A stretch of DNA of 5,414 bases, from NCBI GenBank assembly GCA_025458755.1, contig JALORT010000175.1, forward strand, positions 1 to 5,414, given 5' to 3'. Source of the DNA: Methylotetracoccus sp. (GTDB taxonomy: Bacteria; Pseudomonadota; Gammaproteobacteria; Methylococcales; Methylococcaceae). The translations under genes and the position numbers were made by a program. Each line of letters opens with the position of its first letter. Within the stretch, counting starts at the first letter, position 1. Under the pieces are notes generated by a model. It was not told where the DNA came from. It saw nothing but the letters and a program-made list of their open reading frames with translations, and ran no database searches. This document shows positions 1 to 5,414 of the stretch, piece after piece.

Positions 1-63
1 GTTGCCGGCCGAATCGGCCAGAATGACGCGCATCTGTGGACCGAACTCGCGGCGGTGAAGTGA
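1..63 (+). other. Possible C-terminal tail of an unidentified plus-strand gene
   Basis: Frame 1 of the plus strand is open from the window edge for 20 codons and ends with TGA at 61-63. The encoded tail ends in LWTELAAVK. Third codon positions are mostly G or C, as expected for a coding frame here. I cannot identify the protein from so few residues. Its position beside the point where the sterol reductase breaks off would suit the end of a transposase or other inserted gene, but that is inference. A competing reading is a minus-strand start at 33 (MRVILADSAGN), which has no clear ribosome binding site. Confidence is low. Confidence 0.25.
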
Positions 64-865
64 CTTGCCACACCGGGGCGTGATCCTGATGCGAAGCAGA
101 CGGGCAGGGAACCGGTGGCGCAAGCAAATTTTTGAAAAATCCACTCGAATGATATCCAATCCGCGTATGAACAAACGAATGATCTCCATTTGTGGTTCCC
201 TGGTATTGTTTGGCGGCGCTCGAGAGATCCAACAGCAACCAGAGGATCATGCCGGGGCGCGCCTCGCAGAACAGCTTGAAATCAAAAGAACCGATCCGCG
301 GGTTGAGCGCCGTGCCCATGAAGTAGTCATAGAGCGGGCGTCCGGTGGGGCGTTCCCACGCTGCGCCCCGAAGTCCCCAAACATAGAGGAAGCCGGAGAA
401 GGCGAAGGCGAAAATGTTCACCACAGTCAGCAGGGGCCCGAGCTCGTCGTAAAGAAGGGTGGCGTCGATCCAACCCAGGGTTAACAGGCCAGCCACCAGA
501 CCGAGAGTAACCAGGAAGGACAGCATGCCGTTCATCCGATACTCGAGCCGTCGCCCATCCGGAAGCGGCATCCCCTCGACACTTCGGCCCGGGGCATACT
601 GCTGCAGAACGGCTTGCAGCAGGAACCAGACGGCGTAGATCAGGGCCGCCTTCCCCGTCGGCGGCGAGACATGCGACCAGAACTCCAGCCATCCGGGGGT
701 TCCGGAGGGGAGCACCAACGCCCCTTCATAAAAGGTCGCGCAAATCCACAGGTAGTAGACGAACGGCGGTAAGGTCAGCATCAGGATCAACCAGGAAAGG
801 CCGAAACCGTAGCGCTGACGCGCCGCGTCAACCGCGCCGCTCCGATCCTGCTCGTTGTGGTTCAT
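1..865 (-). CDS. ERG24/ERG4-family sterol C-14 reductase, N-terminal half only, probably truncated near 200
   Basis: The frame opens at ATG 865-863, and GGAGGTGGA at 871-879 supplies a good ribosome binding site. Residues 1-222 (865 to 200) resemble integral membrane sterol reductases (ERG24, lamin B receptor, DHCR7). Visible signatures are PLPDGRRLEYRMNG at about residues 100-113, LNPRIGSFDFK at 188-198 and FCEARPGMILW near 199-209. Hydrophobic segments lie near 22-44, 72-88, 112-132, 143-165 and 204-216. Family members use NADPH to reduce sterol ring double bonds in a membrane; C-14 reductase (delta-8,14 diene to delta-8) is the closest fit by eye. After residue 222 the frame stays open to the window edge but encodes polar, non-membrane sequence unlike the family. 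The usual C-terminal half of a roughly 430-residue enzyme, with much of the NADPH and sterol site, is absent. The gene is probably disrupted. It starts 24 nt after the ERG2-like gene, so the two are likely cotranscribed. Confidence 0.75.
   Translation of the reverse strand, partial: MNHNEQDRSGAVDAARQRYGFGLSWLILMLTLPPFVYYLWICATFYEGALVLPSGTPGWLEFWSHVSPPTGKAALIYAVWFLLQAVLQQYAPGRSVEGMPLPDGRRLEYRMNGMLSFLVTLGLVAGLLTLGWIDATLLYDELGPLLTVVNIFAFAFSGFLYVWGLRGAAWERPTGRPLYDYFMGTALNPRIGSFDFKLFCEARPGMILWLLLDLSSAAKQYQGTTNGDHSFVHTRIGYHSSGFFKNLLAPPVPCPSASHQDHAPVWQVTSPPRVRSTDARHSGRFGRQ
105..202. repeat. 9-bp inverted repeat flanking an AT-rich stretch
   Basis: The sequence CAGGGAACC at 105-113 is the exact reverse complement of GGTTCCCTG at 194-202. 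Between and around the arms the DNA is AT-rich: positions 121-210 are about 38% GC by my count, while the neighbouring genes are well above 55%. The right arm begins exactly where homology to sterol reductases stops. This could be the end of an insertion element, a small non-autonomous element or a hairpin. A 9-bp match can also arise by chance, and I see no target-site duplication. Confidence 0.45.
146..188. repeat. Imperfect 13-bp direct repeat, 30-bp period
   Basis: CGAATGATATCCA at 146-158 recurs as CGAATGATCTCCA at 176-188, a 12 of 13 match with starts 30 bp apart. Both copies lie inside the AT-rich segment next to the sterol reductase breakpoint. Repeated short sites close to an element's end are often transposase or recombinase binding sites, so this fits the junction idea. 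Two copies alone do not prove it. Confidence 0.5.
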
Positions 866-870
866 CGGTC

Positions 871-879
871 TCCACCTCC
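871..879 (-). promoter_or_regulatory. Ribosome binding site of the sterol reductase gene
   Basis: The minus strand reads GGAGGTGGA here. The GGAGG core lies 9 nt before ATG 865-863. It is the strongest Shine-Dalgarno match I see in the window. It fixes the start of the ERG24-like gene, which would otherwise be uncertain because the C-terminal end is not intact. Confidence 0.7.
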
Positions 880-889
880 GGTCGTATCC

Positions 890-1459
890 TCAGAGCTTTC
901 GGTTGACCAGCAGCTCGCGCAACGCCATCTTACTGTAGGCCCACACCGTATCCGCCAGCGTGGTGCCATCCAGTGCACTGAAGATGACGTCTCCCAGAAT
1001 TAACGGAAACGCCGCGGGGACAAAACCGCGGCCGTATTCCAGCATCCAGGCCGCCTCGGGGATCTTGAAGGCGTCGACTTCGCCGCGGGCCAGTACGGTA
1101 TGGTCGCCGGCCCGCGCCACTTCCCGCCTGCCGCAGCGACCCAGCCGATAGGTCCAGACTTCGCCCGCCATCACAAAGTCGTGGACATCCATCCGATAGC
1201 GCCCGGAAAAACCCTCGGTGCCGATCGGCGTGCCGAAAATGATGAGATATTCCGTCACGGATGCATGCAGCAAGGTCATCACGCCGGTCGCGCGCGCCGT
1301 CAGGCTGAACAGCCACCGACGCGGGAGCCTGGCATCGATGTGGGCAGGATAGGCTTTGGCGGCCTCGCCGACCACCGTGTTGACCATGTCATCATGCGGC
1401 TTGTCCATACCCATCTTGGCGATGGCATGCAGCGTATCGATGTCGAACACATAACTCAT
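890..1459 (-). CDS. ERG2/sigma-1-receptor family protein (putative sterol C-8 isomerase)
   Basis: This is a 189-residue protein of the ERG2/sigma-1 receptor family. ERG2 moves the sterol delta-8 double bond to delta-7; the animal sigma-1 receptor is a non-enzymatic relative. Seen in the sequence, numbering from this start: LLHASVTEYLIIFGTPIGTE at about 63-82, SGRYRMDVHD at 85-94 and WMLEYGRGFVP at 138-148, then ALDGTT and a C-terminal helix. Asp94 and Glu141 align with sigma-1 receptor Asp126 and Glu172, the acidic pair in the ligand or active site. Eukaryotic members begin with a transmembrane helix. This protein starts directly at the soluble domain (YVFDIDTLHAIAK), and an in-frame stop at 1486-1484 rules out an upstream anchor. 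GAGGG at 1468-1472 is 8 nt from ATG 1459; GTG 1468 and ATG 1465 are less likely starts. The sterol reductase gene follows after 24 nt. Family is near certain; the reaction is inferred. Confidence 0.9.
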   Translation of the reverse strand: MSYVFDIDTLHAIAKMGMDKPHDDMVNTVVGEAAKAYPAHIDARLPRRWLFSLTARATGVMTLLHASVTEYLIIFGTPIGTEGFSGRYRMDVHDFVMAGEVWTYRLGRCGRREVARAGDHTVLARGEVDAFKIPEAAWMLEYGRGFVPAAFPLILGDVIFSALDGTTLADTVWAYSKMALRELLVNRKL

Positions 1460-1467
1460 CAGCATCA

Positions 1468-1472
1468 CCCTC
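1468..1472 (-). promoter_or_regulatory. Ribosome binding site deciding the ERG2-like start
   Basis: The minus strand reads GAGGG, 8 nt before ATG 1459-1457. The same motif is only 2 nt from ATG 1465-1463 and overlaps the GTG at 1468-1466. This spacing favours the third candidate start, giving a protein that begins MSYVFDIDTL. Confidence 0.5.
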
Positions 1473-1571
1473 GAATCCCGGATTCATCCGCTGACTTGGC
1501 ATCCCCGCCGGCCAGCGAACTTGCGCAGACGCGTTGCGTTCTCGTTTGGTGAACAACGTGAACCGGGGCGG

Positions 1572-1805
1572 TCAGCCTCGCAGGCCATCGACTTCCAAAA
1601 TGCGGTCGAGCCGGATTTCTGCACCGTCATCGAGACGCAGCCATTCCTCACCACGGCGCGTGACGATGTCCGCAATCACCGCCCTGCACCGCCGCACCGC
1701 TCCCTGTTCATCGCGCCAGACGAGATTGCAGAAAGCACGGCGCATCGCCCGAAGTTCGAGTTCATCGTGCAGGGTGCAGTCGATAGGGCGGTATGAACTG
1801 TTCAT
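1572..1805 (-). CDS. rof: Rho-binding antiterminator, Rof/YaeO family
   Basis: This 77-residue cytoplasmic protein matches the Rof (YaeO) family. E. coli Rof binds transcription termination factor Rho and inhibits it, causing readthrough at Rho-dependent terminators. The order of motifs fits: YRPIDC at residues 5-10 (E. coli has YQPINC), DELEL at 14-18, ADIVTRRGEEWLRL at 45-58 and the closing IRLDRILEV at 64-72. The family length is about 80-86 residues. ATG 1805 is preferred because E. coli Rof also begins just before the YxPIxC motif. An alternative GTG at 1823 would add six residues and overlap the radical SAM stop codon by 8 nt. Neither start has a clear Shine-Dalgarno sequence, so translational coupling to the upstream gene is plausible. 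It is followed by about 112 nt and then the ERG2-like gene. Confidence 0.85.
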   Translation of the reverse strand: MNSSYRPIDCTLHDELELRAMRRAFCNLVWRDEQGAVRRCRAVIADIVTRRGEEWLRLDDGAEIRLDRILEVDGLRG

Positions 1806-1815
1806 GTGCGGGCAG

Positions 1816-2685
1816 TCAGACACTGACTTTGACGGTCAACCCGAGCCTGCGGACCCGTGCTGCAAAAAGCTCCATCCATTCCCCGGACAGCGCGGACAAG
1901 CGGGGCGCCTCCGGCTGCCTCGACGGGCGTGCCAGTCCGTAGATCAATACCCCGCGGAGCGGCACTCTACCGACCACGCGCTGTTCGACGAAATCGAGAT
2001 AGGCTTGCAGCTCGGTTTCCTCCGGCGGTTGTCCGTCGATCGCGAACAGGCAGGTTTGCAGCCAGGTCGGGCAATGCCGCACTGCGATCTCCAGGTTCCG
2101 AGCCAGGCGTTCGGGTGAGTAGTCCACTTGATTGATCCGGGCCAACCCCGCCGGCGTCACGCGGTCGATCTTGAACCAGATCTCTCCGCCCTGCCCCGCC
2201 CAACGAACCAGACCCTGCTGCACGGCAGGACGCCGCATCAGACTGCCGTTGGTAATTACGACCCGTTTGATGCGATCGTCCAATCCGAACTGCGCCGAAA
2301 CTTGTGCGATGAGGTCGACGACGTCCGGAAACGCCTGCGCGCTCGTGGGTTCGCCGTTGCCGGAAATGGCGATGTCCCGAATCACTCGCTGGTCTTCGGC
2401 GACCTGGAAACGCTGGTAGAAATCCCCGTGCAGCGCATCGTCCAGCAGGCTGCCAAGTTCCAGCCGCAGGCGGGTCAAGTCGGTCGGCGGCGCCGCCCCA
2501 CGCCGAAGGTCTGGCACCTGGCAGTAGATGCACCGCCAGTTGCAGGCATTGTTCGGATTCAGGTTGATCCCGATGGACAGTCCGCCGGAACGCCGGGAGA
2601 GCACGGGGTAAACGTAGGTCAGTCCGGCAGTGTCGCGACTGTGGTCGATGGTGGTCAGTTGCACGGCATGCTTATCTGGTGGCAT
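1816..2685 (-). CDS. Radical SAM protein, COG0731-like
   Basis: This 289-residue protein carries the radical SAM cluster motif CNWRCIYC (Cys48, Cys52, Cys55), which binds a 4Fe-4S cluster and S-adenosylmethionine. Further signs of the fold are SGNGEPT at 108-114, the counterpart of the GGEP motif that binds the SAM amino group, and VVITNGS at 142-148 on a following core strand. The N-terminal region (YVYPVLSRRSGGLSIGINLN) and overall length resemble proteins often annotated as wyosine-synthase-like radical SAM enzymes (COG0731). The substrate is unknown to me. No extra C-terminal iron-sulfur cluster motif is visible. Wyosine synthesis itself is archaeal and eukaryotic, so that specific role should not be assumed. 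It is the first gene of the minus-strand run and ends next to rof. The ATG at 2685 follows a TATAAT box at 2703-2708, with only a weak GGA ribosome binding site. Confidence 0.85.
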   Translation of the reverse strand: MPPDKHAVQLTTIDHSRDTAGLTYVYPVLSRRSGGLSIGINLNPNNACNWRCIYCQVPDLRRGAAPPTDLTRLRLELGSLLDDALHGDFYQRFQVAEDQRVIRDIAISGNGEPTSAQAFPDVVDLIAQVSAQFGLDDRIKRVVITNGSLMRRPAVQQGLVRWAGQGGEIWFKIDRVTPAGLARINQVDYSPERLARNLEIAVRHCPTWLQTCLFAIDGQPPEETELQAYLDFVEQRVVGRVPLRGVLIYGLARPSRQPEAPRLSALSGEWMELFAARVRRLGLTVKVSV

Positions 2686-2702
2686 CGGGTTTCCAGGCGT
2701 GC

Positions 2703-2708
2703 ATTATA
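2703..2708 (-). promoter_or_regulatory. Candidate -10 box for the radical SAM/rof/sterol gene run
   Basis: The minus strand reads TATAAT, a perfect sigma-70 -10 hexamer, in otherwise GC-rich DNA. It lies 17 nt upstream of ATG 2685, so a transcript would have a leader of roughly 10 nt. No good -35 box is present at 17 bp. The closest candidate is TTCATG (minus strand of 2728-2733) at 19 bp. It could drive all four minus-strand genes if no terminator intervenes, and I see none between them. Confidence 0.5.
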
Positions 2709-2848
2709 AAGCCCACCGCCGCAGGGGCATGAACGCCTTCCGAGGAGCACGTCGGGGAGCGGCGCCGGCGTCAGGCCGAAGCTGACAACAGCGGCCGGAA
2801 TCGGTTAAAGTTGCCGCTGGAAATTCCTCTCACGAAGTGAACAAAAAC

Positions 2849-3541
2849 ATGAACGAATTCTGGATCGCCCCTTCGATACTCTCCGCCGATTTCGCTCGCC
2901 TCGGAGAAGAAGTCGACAACGCGCTGAAGTCCGGTGCGGACATCGTGCATTTCGACGTGATGGACAATCATTACGTGCCGAATCTGACGATCGGGCCCCT
3001 GGTGTGCGAAGCGCTGCGCAAGTACGGCGTCACGGCGCCGATCGACGTGCATTTAATGGTGAAGCCGGTCGACCGCATCATTCCGGACTTCGCCAAGGCC
3101 GGCGCCAGCTACATCACCTTTCATCCGGAAGCCTCCGAGCACGTCGACCGATCGCTGCAGTTGATCAAGGACAACGGCTGCAAGGCGGGGCTTGTGTTCA
3201 ATCCGGCTACGCCGCTGAATCATTTGGATCATGTGATGGATAAGCTGGACATGATCCTGTTGATGTCAGTCAACCCCGGTTTCGGCGGCCAGTCCTTCAT
3301 TCCGTACGTGCTGGACAAGCTGCGCGAAGTCCAGAAGCGCATCGCCGCGAGCGGACGCAACATCCGTTTGGAGATCGACGGCGGCGTAAACCCCAAGAAC
3401 ATCCGCGAGATCGCCGCTGCCGGGGCGGATACGTTCGTGGCCGGTTCCGCGCTGTTCGGAGCCGGTAAGCCGGAGGATCCGAACCGGTACGACTCGATCG
3501 TAGGATCCCTGCGTGAGGAATTGGCGAAATCCCGCGCATGA
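2849..3541 (+). CDS. rpe: Ribulose-phosphate 3-epimerase
   Basis: This 230-residue protein matches E. coli Rpe nearly end to end. It interconverts D-ribulose 5-phosphate and D-xylulose 5-phosphate in the cytoplasm, in the pentose phosphate pathway and, in methylotrophs with that route, the ribulose monophosphate cycle. Visible motifs: [16 protein letters not shown] at 6-21, [13 protein letters not shown] at 33-45 (metal ligand His34, catalytic Asp36), IDVHLMV at 65-71 (His68), [13 protein letters not shown] at 138-150 (phosphate binding) and EIDGGV at 175-180 (catalytic Asp177). The TIM-barrel phosphate loop FVAGSALF is also present. ATG 2849 gives [11 protein letters not shown], aligning with MKQYLIAPSIL of E. 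coli; a GTG at 2837 would add four unsupported residues. Its stop overlaps the gph start by 4 nt. The substitution of the C-terminal stretch by [14 protein letters not shown] is ordinary variation. Confidence 0.97.
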   Translation: MNEFWIAPSILSADFARLGEEVDNALKSGADIVHFDVMDNHYVPNLTIGPLVCEALRKYGVTAPIDVHLMVKPVDRIIPDFAKAGASYITFHPEASEHVDRSLQLIKDNGCKAGLVFNPATPLNHLDHVMDKLDMILLMSVNPGFGGQSFIPYVLDKLREVQKRIAASGRNIRLEIDGGVNPKNIREIAAAGADTFVAGSALFGAGKPEDPNRYDSIVGSLREELAKSRA

Positions 3542-4206
3542 TGGGGAAGCCGGCGCTGATCGCTTTCGACCTGGACGGCACGCTGGTCGACAGCGCGCCG
3601 GACCTCGCCGATGCCGTCGATGCGATGTTGGCGACATTGGGCCGACCGAGCGCCGGTGTCGAAAAAGTACGGACCTGGATCGGCAACGGCGTCACGATGC
3701 TGGTGAAGCGGGCGCTAACCGGTGAGATGTGGCCCGCCGGAGATCCGCCCGGTTTTACCGAGGCGCTGTCTCGCTTCCTGAATCGATATCAGACCTATGT
3801 GTGCGAGCGGAGCCGGCTTTATGACGGCGTGCTCGAGGGACTCAAAGCGCTCAAGGCCCGCGGTTACCGCACCGCGTGCATCACCAACAAACACTCGCGA
3901 TTCGCGCTGCCGCTGCTGCGTCAACTGGGCGTCGCGGCCTATCTCGACTACATCGGCTGCGGCGACCAGTTCGATAAACCGAAACCGGATCCCGATCCGT
4001 TGCTGAAGACCGCCGAGCGTTTCAGCGTCGAGCCGGAGGACTGCTTGATGGTCGGCGATTCCGACAACGATGTGAAGGCGGCGCGGGCGGCAGGGTTCGG
4101 CATTCTGTGCGTGTCCTATGGTTATCGAAACGTGGATCGCGCCGAGGACCTCCACCCGGACGGCGTGATCCCTTCGCTGGCGGCACTGCCGGCGTATTTC
4201 GATTGA
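3538..4206 (+). CDS. gph: Phosphoglycolate phosphatase, HAD family
   Basis: This 222-residue protein is a haloacid dehalogenase-superfamily phosphatase that hydrolyses 2-phosphoglycolate to glycolate and phosphate, removing a product of DNA repair or oxygenase side reactions. Motif I is [10 protein letters not shown] at 10-19, with nucleophile Asp11 and acid/base Asp13. Motif II is CITNKHS at 114-120 (Thr116). Motif III lysine lies in FDKPKPDP at 145-152. Motif IV is [16 protein letters not shown] from 171, with Mg-binding Asp174 and Asp178. The helical cap domain lies near 20-90. Length is normal for Gph. It overlaps rpe by 4 nt (ATGA) and has no good ribosome binding site, so coupling to rpe translation is likely. 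A second ATG follows directly at 3541 and could be the true start. The rpe-gph pairing supports Gph over other HAD phosphatases; substrate preference is still an inference. Confidence 0.92.
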   Translation: MMGKPALIAFDLDGTLVDSAPDLADAVDAMLATLGRPSAGVEKVRTWIGNGVTMLVKRALTGEMWPAGDPPGFTEALSRFLNRYQTYVCERSRLYDGVLEGLKALKARGYRTACITNKHSRFALPLLRQLGVAAYLDYIGCGDQFDKPKPDPDPLLKTAERFSVEPEDCLMVGDSDNDVKAARAAGFGILCVSYGYRNVDRAEDLHPDGVIPSLAALPAYFD

Positions 4207-4359
4207 TCAAGCGCTCGGAGAGCGGTATGCACGGGCCACTGCTCGGAGAACGATGGCGTAGCGGCATCTGATCCTCGGAGTCGTCAGGCTCCGCTTCCGC
4301 GACCGGCCGAAACGCAGTGCCGGTGCAAACGTCGACCCCGTGACTGACAACGACACACG
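4207..4359 (+). other. gph-trpE intergenic region with three CTCGGAG copies
   Basis: No convincing gene lies in these 153 nt. CTCGGAG occurs at 4214-4220, 4242-4248 and 4274-4280; the first two extend to GCTCGGAGA and are 28 nt apart. The first copy sits in a hairpin with a 5-bp stem, CGCTC/GAGCG at 4212-4224. The third sits in a 5-bp stem, CGGAG/CTCCG at 4276-4293. Neither hairpin is followed by a T-run, so I see no intrinsic terminator. There is no tandem Trp codon pair and no recognisable trp leader peptide. It may hold a trpE promoter or operator, but I cannot point to one. Confidence 0.4.
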
Positions 4360-5414
4360 ATGACGCCCGAACAATTCCACCGTTATGCCGAGCAAGGCTA
4401 CAACCGCATCCCGGTGTTCCGCGAGGTCCTGGCCGATCTCGACACGCCGCTCAGCGCCTACCTCAAACTGGCTGACGCCCCCTACTCCTACCTGTTCGAG
4501 TCGGTACACGGCGGCGAACAATGGGGGCGCTATTCGATCATTGGCCTGCCCAGCCGGACCATCGTCACCGTTTGCGGCGCGGAAATCCGCGTCACACAAG
4601 ACGGCACCGAAATCGAATCGGCCCGAGTCGACAACCCCTTGCGTTGGCTCGAAGCTTTTGCCGGTCGGTACCGCGTTCCGGAAGTGGCGGGATTACCCCG
4701 CTTCACCGGGGGTTTGGTCGGGTATTTCGGCTACGAAACTGTACACTGGATCGAACCGCGGCTGACGGTCGAGAAACCCGATCCGATCGGCGCGCCGGAT
4801 ATGCTGTTCATGGTCTCCGAAGATGTGCTGGTGTTCGATAACCTGTCCGGCAAACTGCTGATCCTGACGCATGGCGATCCCGCCCAACCGGGCGCTTATC
4901 AGGAATCCCAGCAGCGTCTGGAAGGGCTGACCCGCGGGCTGAGACAAAACACCCCCGGCACCCGCGGTGCGCCGGCGCCGAAACGGACGGTCAGGGAAAG
5001 CGACTTCGTGTCAGGCTTCACTCAGGAAGGATTCGAAAATGCCGTCCGCCGCGTGAAGGAGTACATCGTCGAGGGCGATGTGATGCAAGTCGTGCTGTCG
5101 CAGCGGCTTTCGATCCCGTTCGCCGCAGAACCGCTGGATCTCTACCGGGCTCTGCGCTGCCTGAATCCTTCGCCGTATATGTACCATCTTCACCTCGGTG
5201 ATTTTCATGTGGTCGGATCCTCGCCGGAGATTCTGGTTCGGGTCGATCACGACATGGTCACCGTTCGCCCGATCGCCGGCACCCGAAAGCGGGGCGCCAC
5301 TCCCGAGGAAGACGCAGCGCTGGAACAGGAACTGCTGGCCGACCCGAAGGAACTGGCCGAACACCTGATGCTGATTGATCTCGGCCGCAACGACGTCGGC
5401 CGGGTCGCCGAGAC
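4360..5414 (+). CDS. trpE: Anthranilate synthase component I (partial, C-terminus beyond window)
   Basis: The frame is open from ATG 4360 through 351 codons to the window edge; the family is about 490-500 residues, so roughly 145 are missing. TrpE converts chorismate to anthranilate, using ammonia supplied by the TrpG amidotransferase subunit, as the first committed step of tryptophan synthesis in the cytoplasm. Seen: the N-terminal regulatory segment with YLFESVHGG at 44-52 (the LLES-type tryptophan feedback site, here LFES at 45-48), [10 protein letters not shown] just after it, [10 protein letters not shown] further on, then the chorismate-binding domain with [40 protein letters not shown] and [13 protein letters not shown] near 337-349. 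An in-frame stop at 4345-4347 makes ATG 4360 the first available start, although no good Shine-Dalgarno sequence precedes it. TrpE is preferred over PabB because of the LFES site and the gph-trpE order. Confidence 0.95.
   Translation, partial: MTPEQFHRYAEQGYNRIPVFREVLADLDTPLSAYLKLADAPYSYLFESVHGGEQWGRYSIIGLPSRTIVTVCGAEIRVTQDGTEIESARVDNPLRWLEAFAGRYRVPEVAGLPRFTGGLVGYFGYETVHWIEPRLTVEKPDPIGAPDMLFMVSEDVLVFDNLSGKLLILTHGDPAQPGAYQESQQRLEGLTRGLRQNTPGTRGAPAPKRTVRESDFVSGFTQEGFENAVRRVKEYIVEGDVMQVVLSQRLSIPFAAEPLDLYRALRCLNPSPYMYHLHLGDFHVVGSSPEILVRVDHDMVTVRPIAGTRKRGATPEEDAALEQELLADPKELAEHLMLIDLGRNDVGRVAE

Noticed and set aside
65..484. A 139-codon plus-strand open frame.
   Set aside because: It lies antisense to the sterol reductase and runs across the AT-rich junction; its residue composition is Arg/Glu rich with no family resemblance. 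Treated as a shadow frame.
1469..1571. A possible promoter or terminator between rof and the ERG2-like gene, including a GTTCAC direct repeat on the minus strand.
   Set aside because: No hexamer pair with acceptable spacing and no hairpin followed by a T-run; the 6-bp repeat is too short to support.
1534..2118. A 194-codon plus-strand open frame, very rich in Arg and Ser.
   Set aside because: It is antisense to rof and the radical SAM gene, both of which have recognisable family motifs.
2128..2709. A 193-codon plus-strand open frame.
   Set aside because: It is wholly antisense to the radical SAM gene, whose CxxxCxxC and SGNGEP motifs prove the minus strand is coding.
2837..2848. An upstream GTG start for rpe.
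   Set aside because: The four added residues (VNKN) have no counterpart in Rpe proteins, and no ribosome binding site at proper spacing precedes it. ATG 2849 aligns with the E. coli start.
3715..4155. A 146-codon minus-strand open frame.
   Set aside because: It is antisense to gph, which carries all four HAD motifs.
4310..4347. Part of the trpE leader (GCCGGTGCAAAC followed by CCCCGTGACTG) recalls the conserved core of a cobalamin riboswitch.
   Set aside because: Only about 13 nt separate it from the trpE start, leaving no room for the B12 box and 3' domain. Upstream stems do not fit, and TrpE has no cobalamin link. Probably chance.
4207..4359. A trp attenuator with leader peptide before trpE.
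   Set aside because: No tandem Trp codons, no short ORF with a ribosome binding site, and no terminator hairpin with a T-run.

Overview
The window looks like chromosomal DNA of a GC-rich gammaproteobacterium. The plus-strand order rpe-gph-trpE is common in that class, and the Rpe protein is close to the E. coli enzyme over its whole length. Two genes on the minus strand resemble eukaryotic-type sterol biosynthesis enzymes: an ERG2/sigma-1-receptor protein and an ERG24-type sterol reductase. Sterol-making gammaproteobacteria are mainly aerobic methanotrophs of the Methylococcaceae, so a relative of Methylococcus or Methylocaldum is my best guess. This is an inference; no methane-oxidation gene lies in the window.

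Layout, minus strand (read from 2685 down to 1): a radical SAM protein (2685-1816), a Rho-binding antiterminator of the Rof/YaeO family (about 1805-1572), the ERG2-like protein (about 1459-890) and the ERG24-like sterol reductase (865 downward). Spacing is tight: a 10-nt gap or 8-nt overlap, then about 112 nt, then 24 nt. The four could be one transcription unit starting from a TATAAT box at 2703-2708. Recognisable reductase homology stops near position 200, about halfway through the usual protein. At that point GC falls to about 38%, a 9-bp inverted repeat begins, and an imperfect 13-bp direct repeat follows. This looks like an insertion or rearrangement junction. A short plus-strand reading frame ending at 63 may be the tail of the gene on the other side.

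Layout, plus strand: rpe (2849-3541) and gph (3538-4206) overlap by 4 nt. A 153-nt gap with three CTCGGAG copies follows, then trpE (4360 to the window end, C-terminus missing). Rpe handles pentose-phosphate epimerisation, Gph clears 2-phosphoglycolate, and TrpE starts tryptophan synthesis.

The most interesting part is the ERG2-like/ERG24-like pair: two consecutive sterol nucleus-modifying genes in a bacterium. The ERG2 homologue lacks the N-terminal membrane anchor of its eukaryotic relatives but keeps the two key acidic residues.
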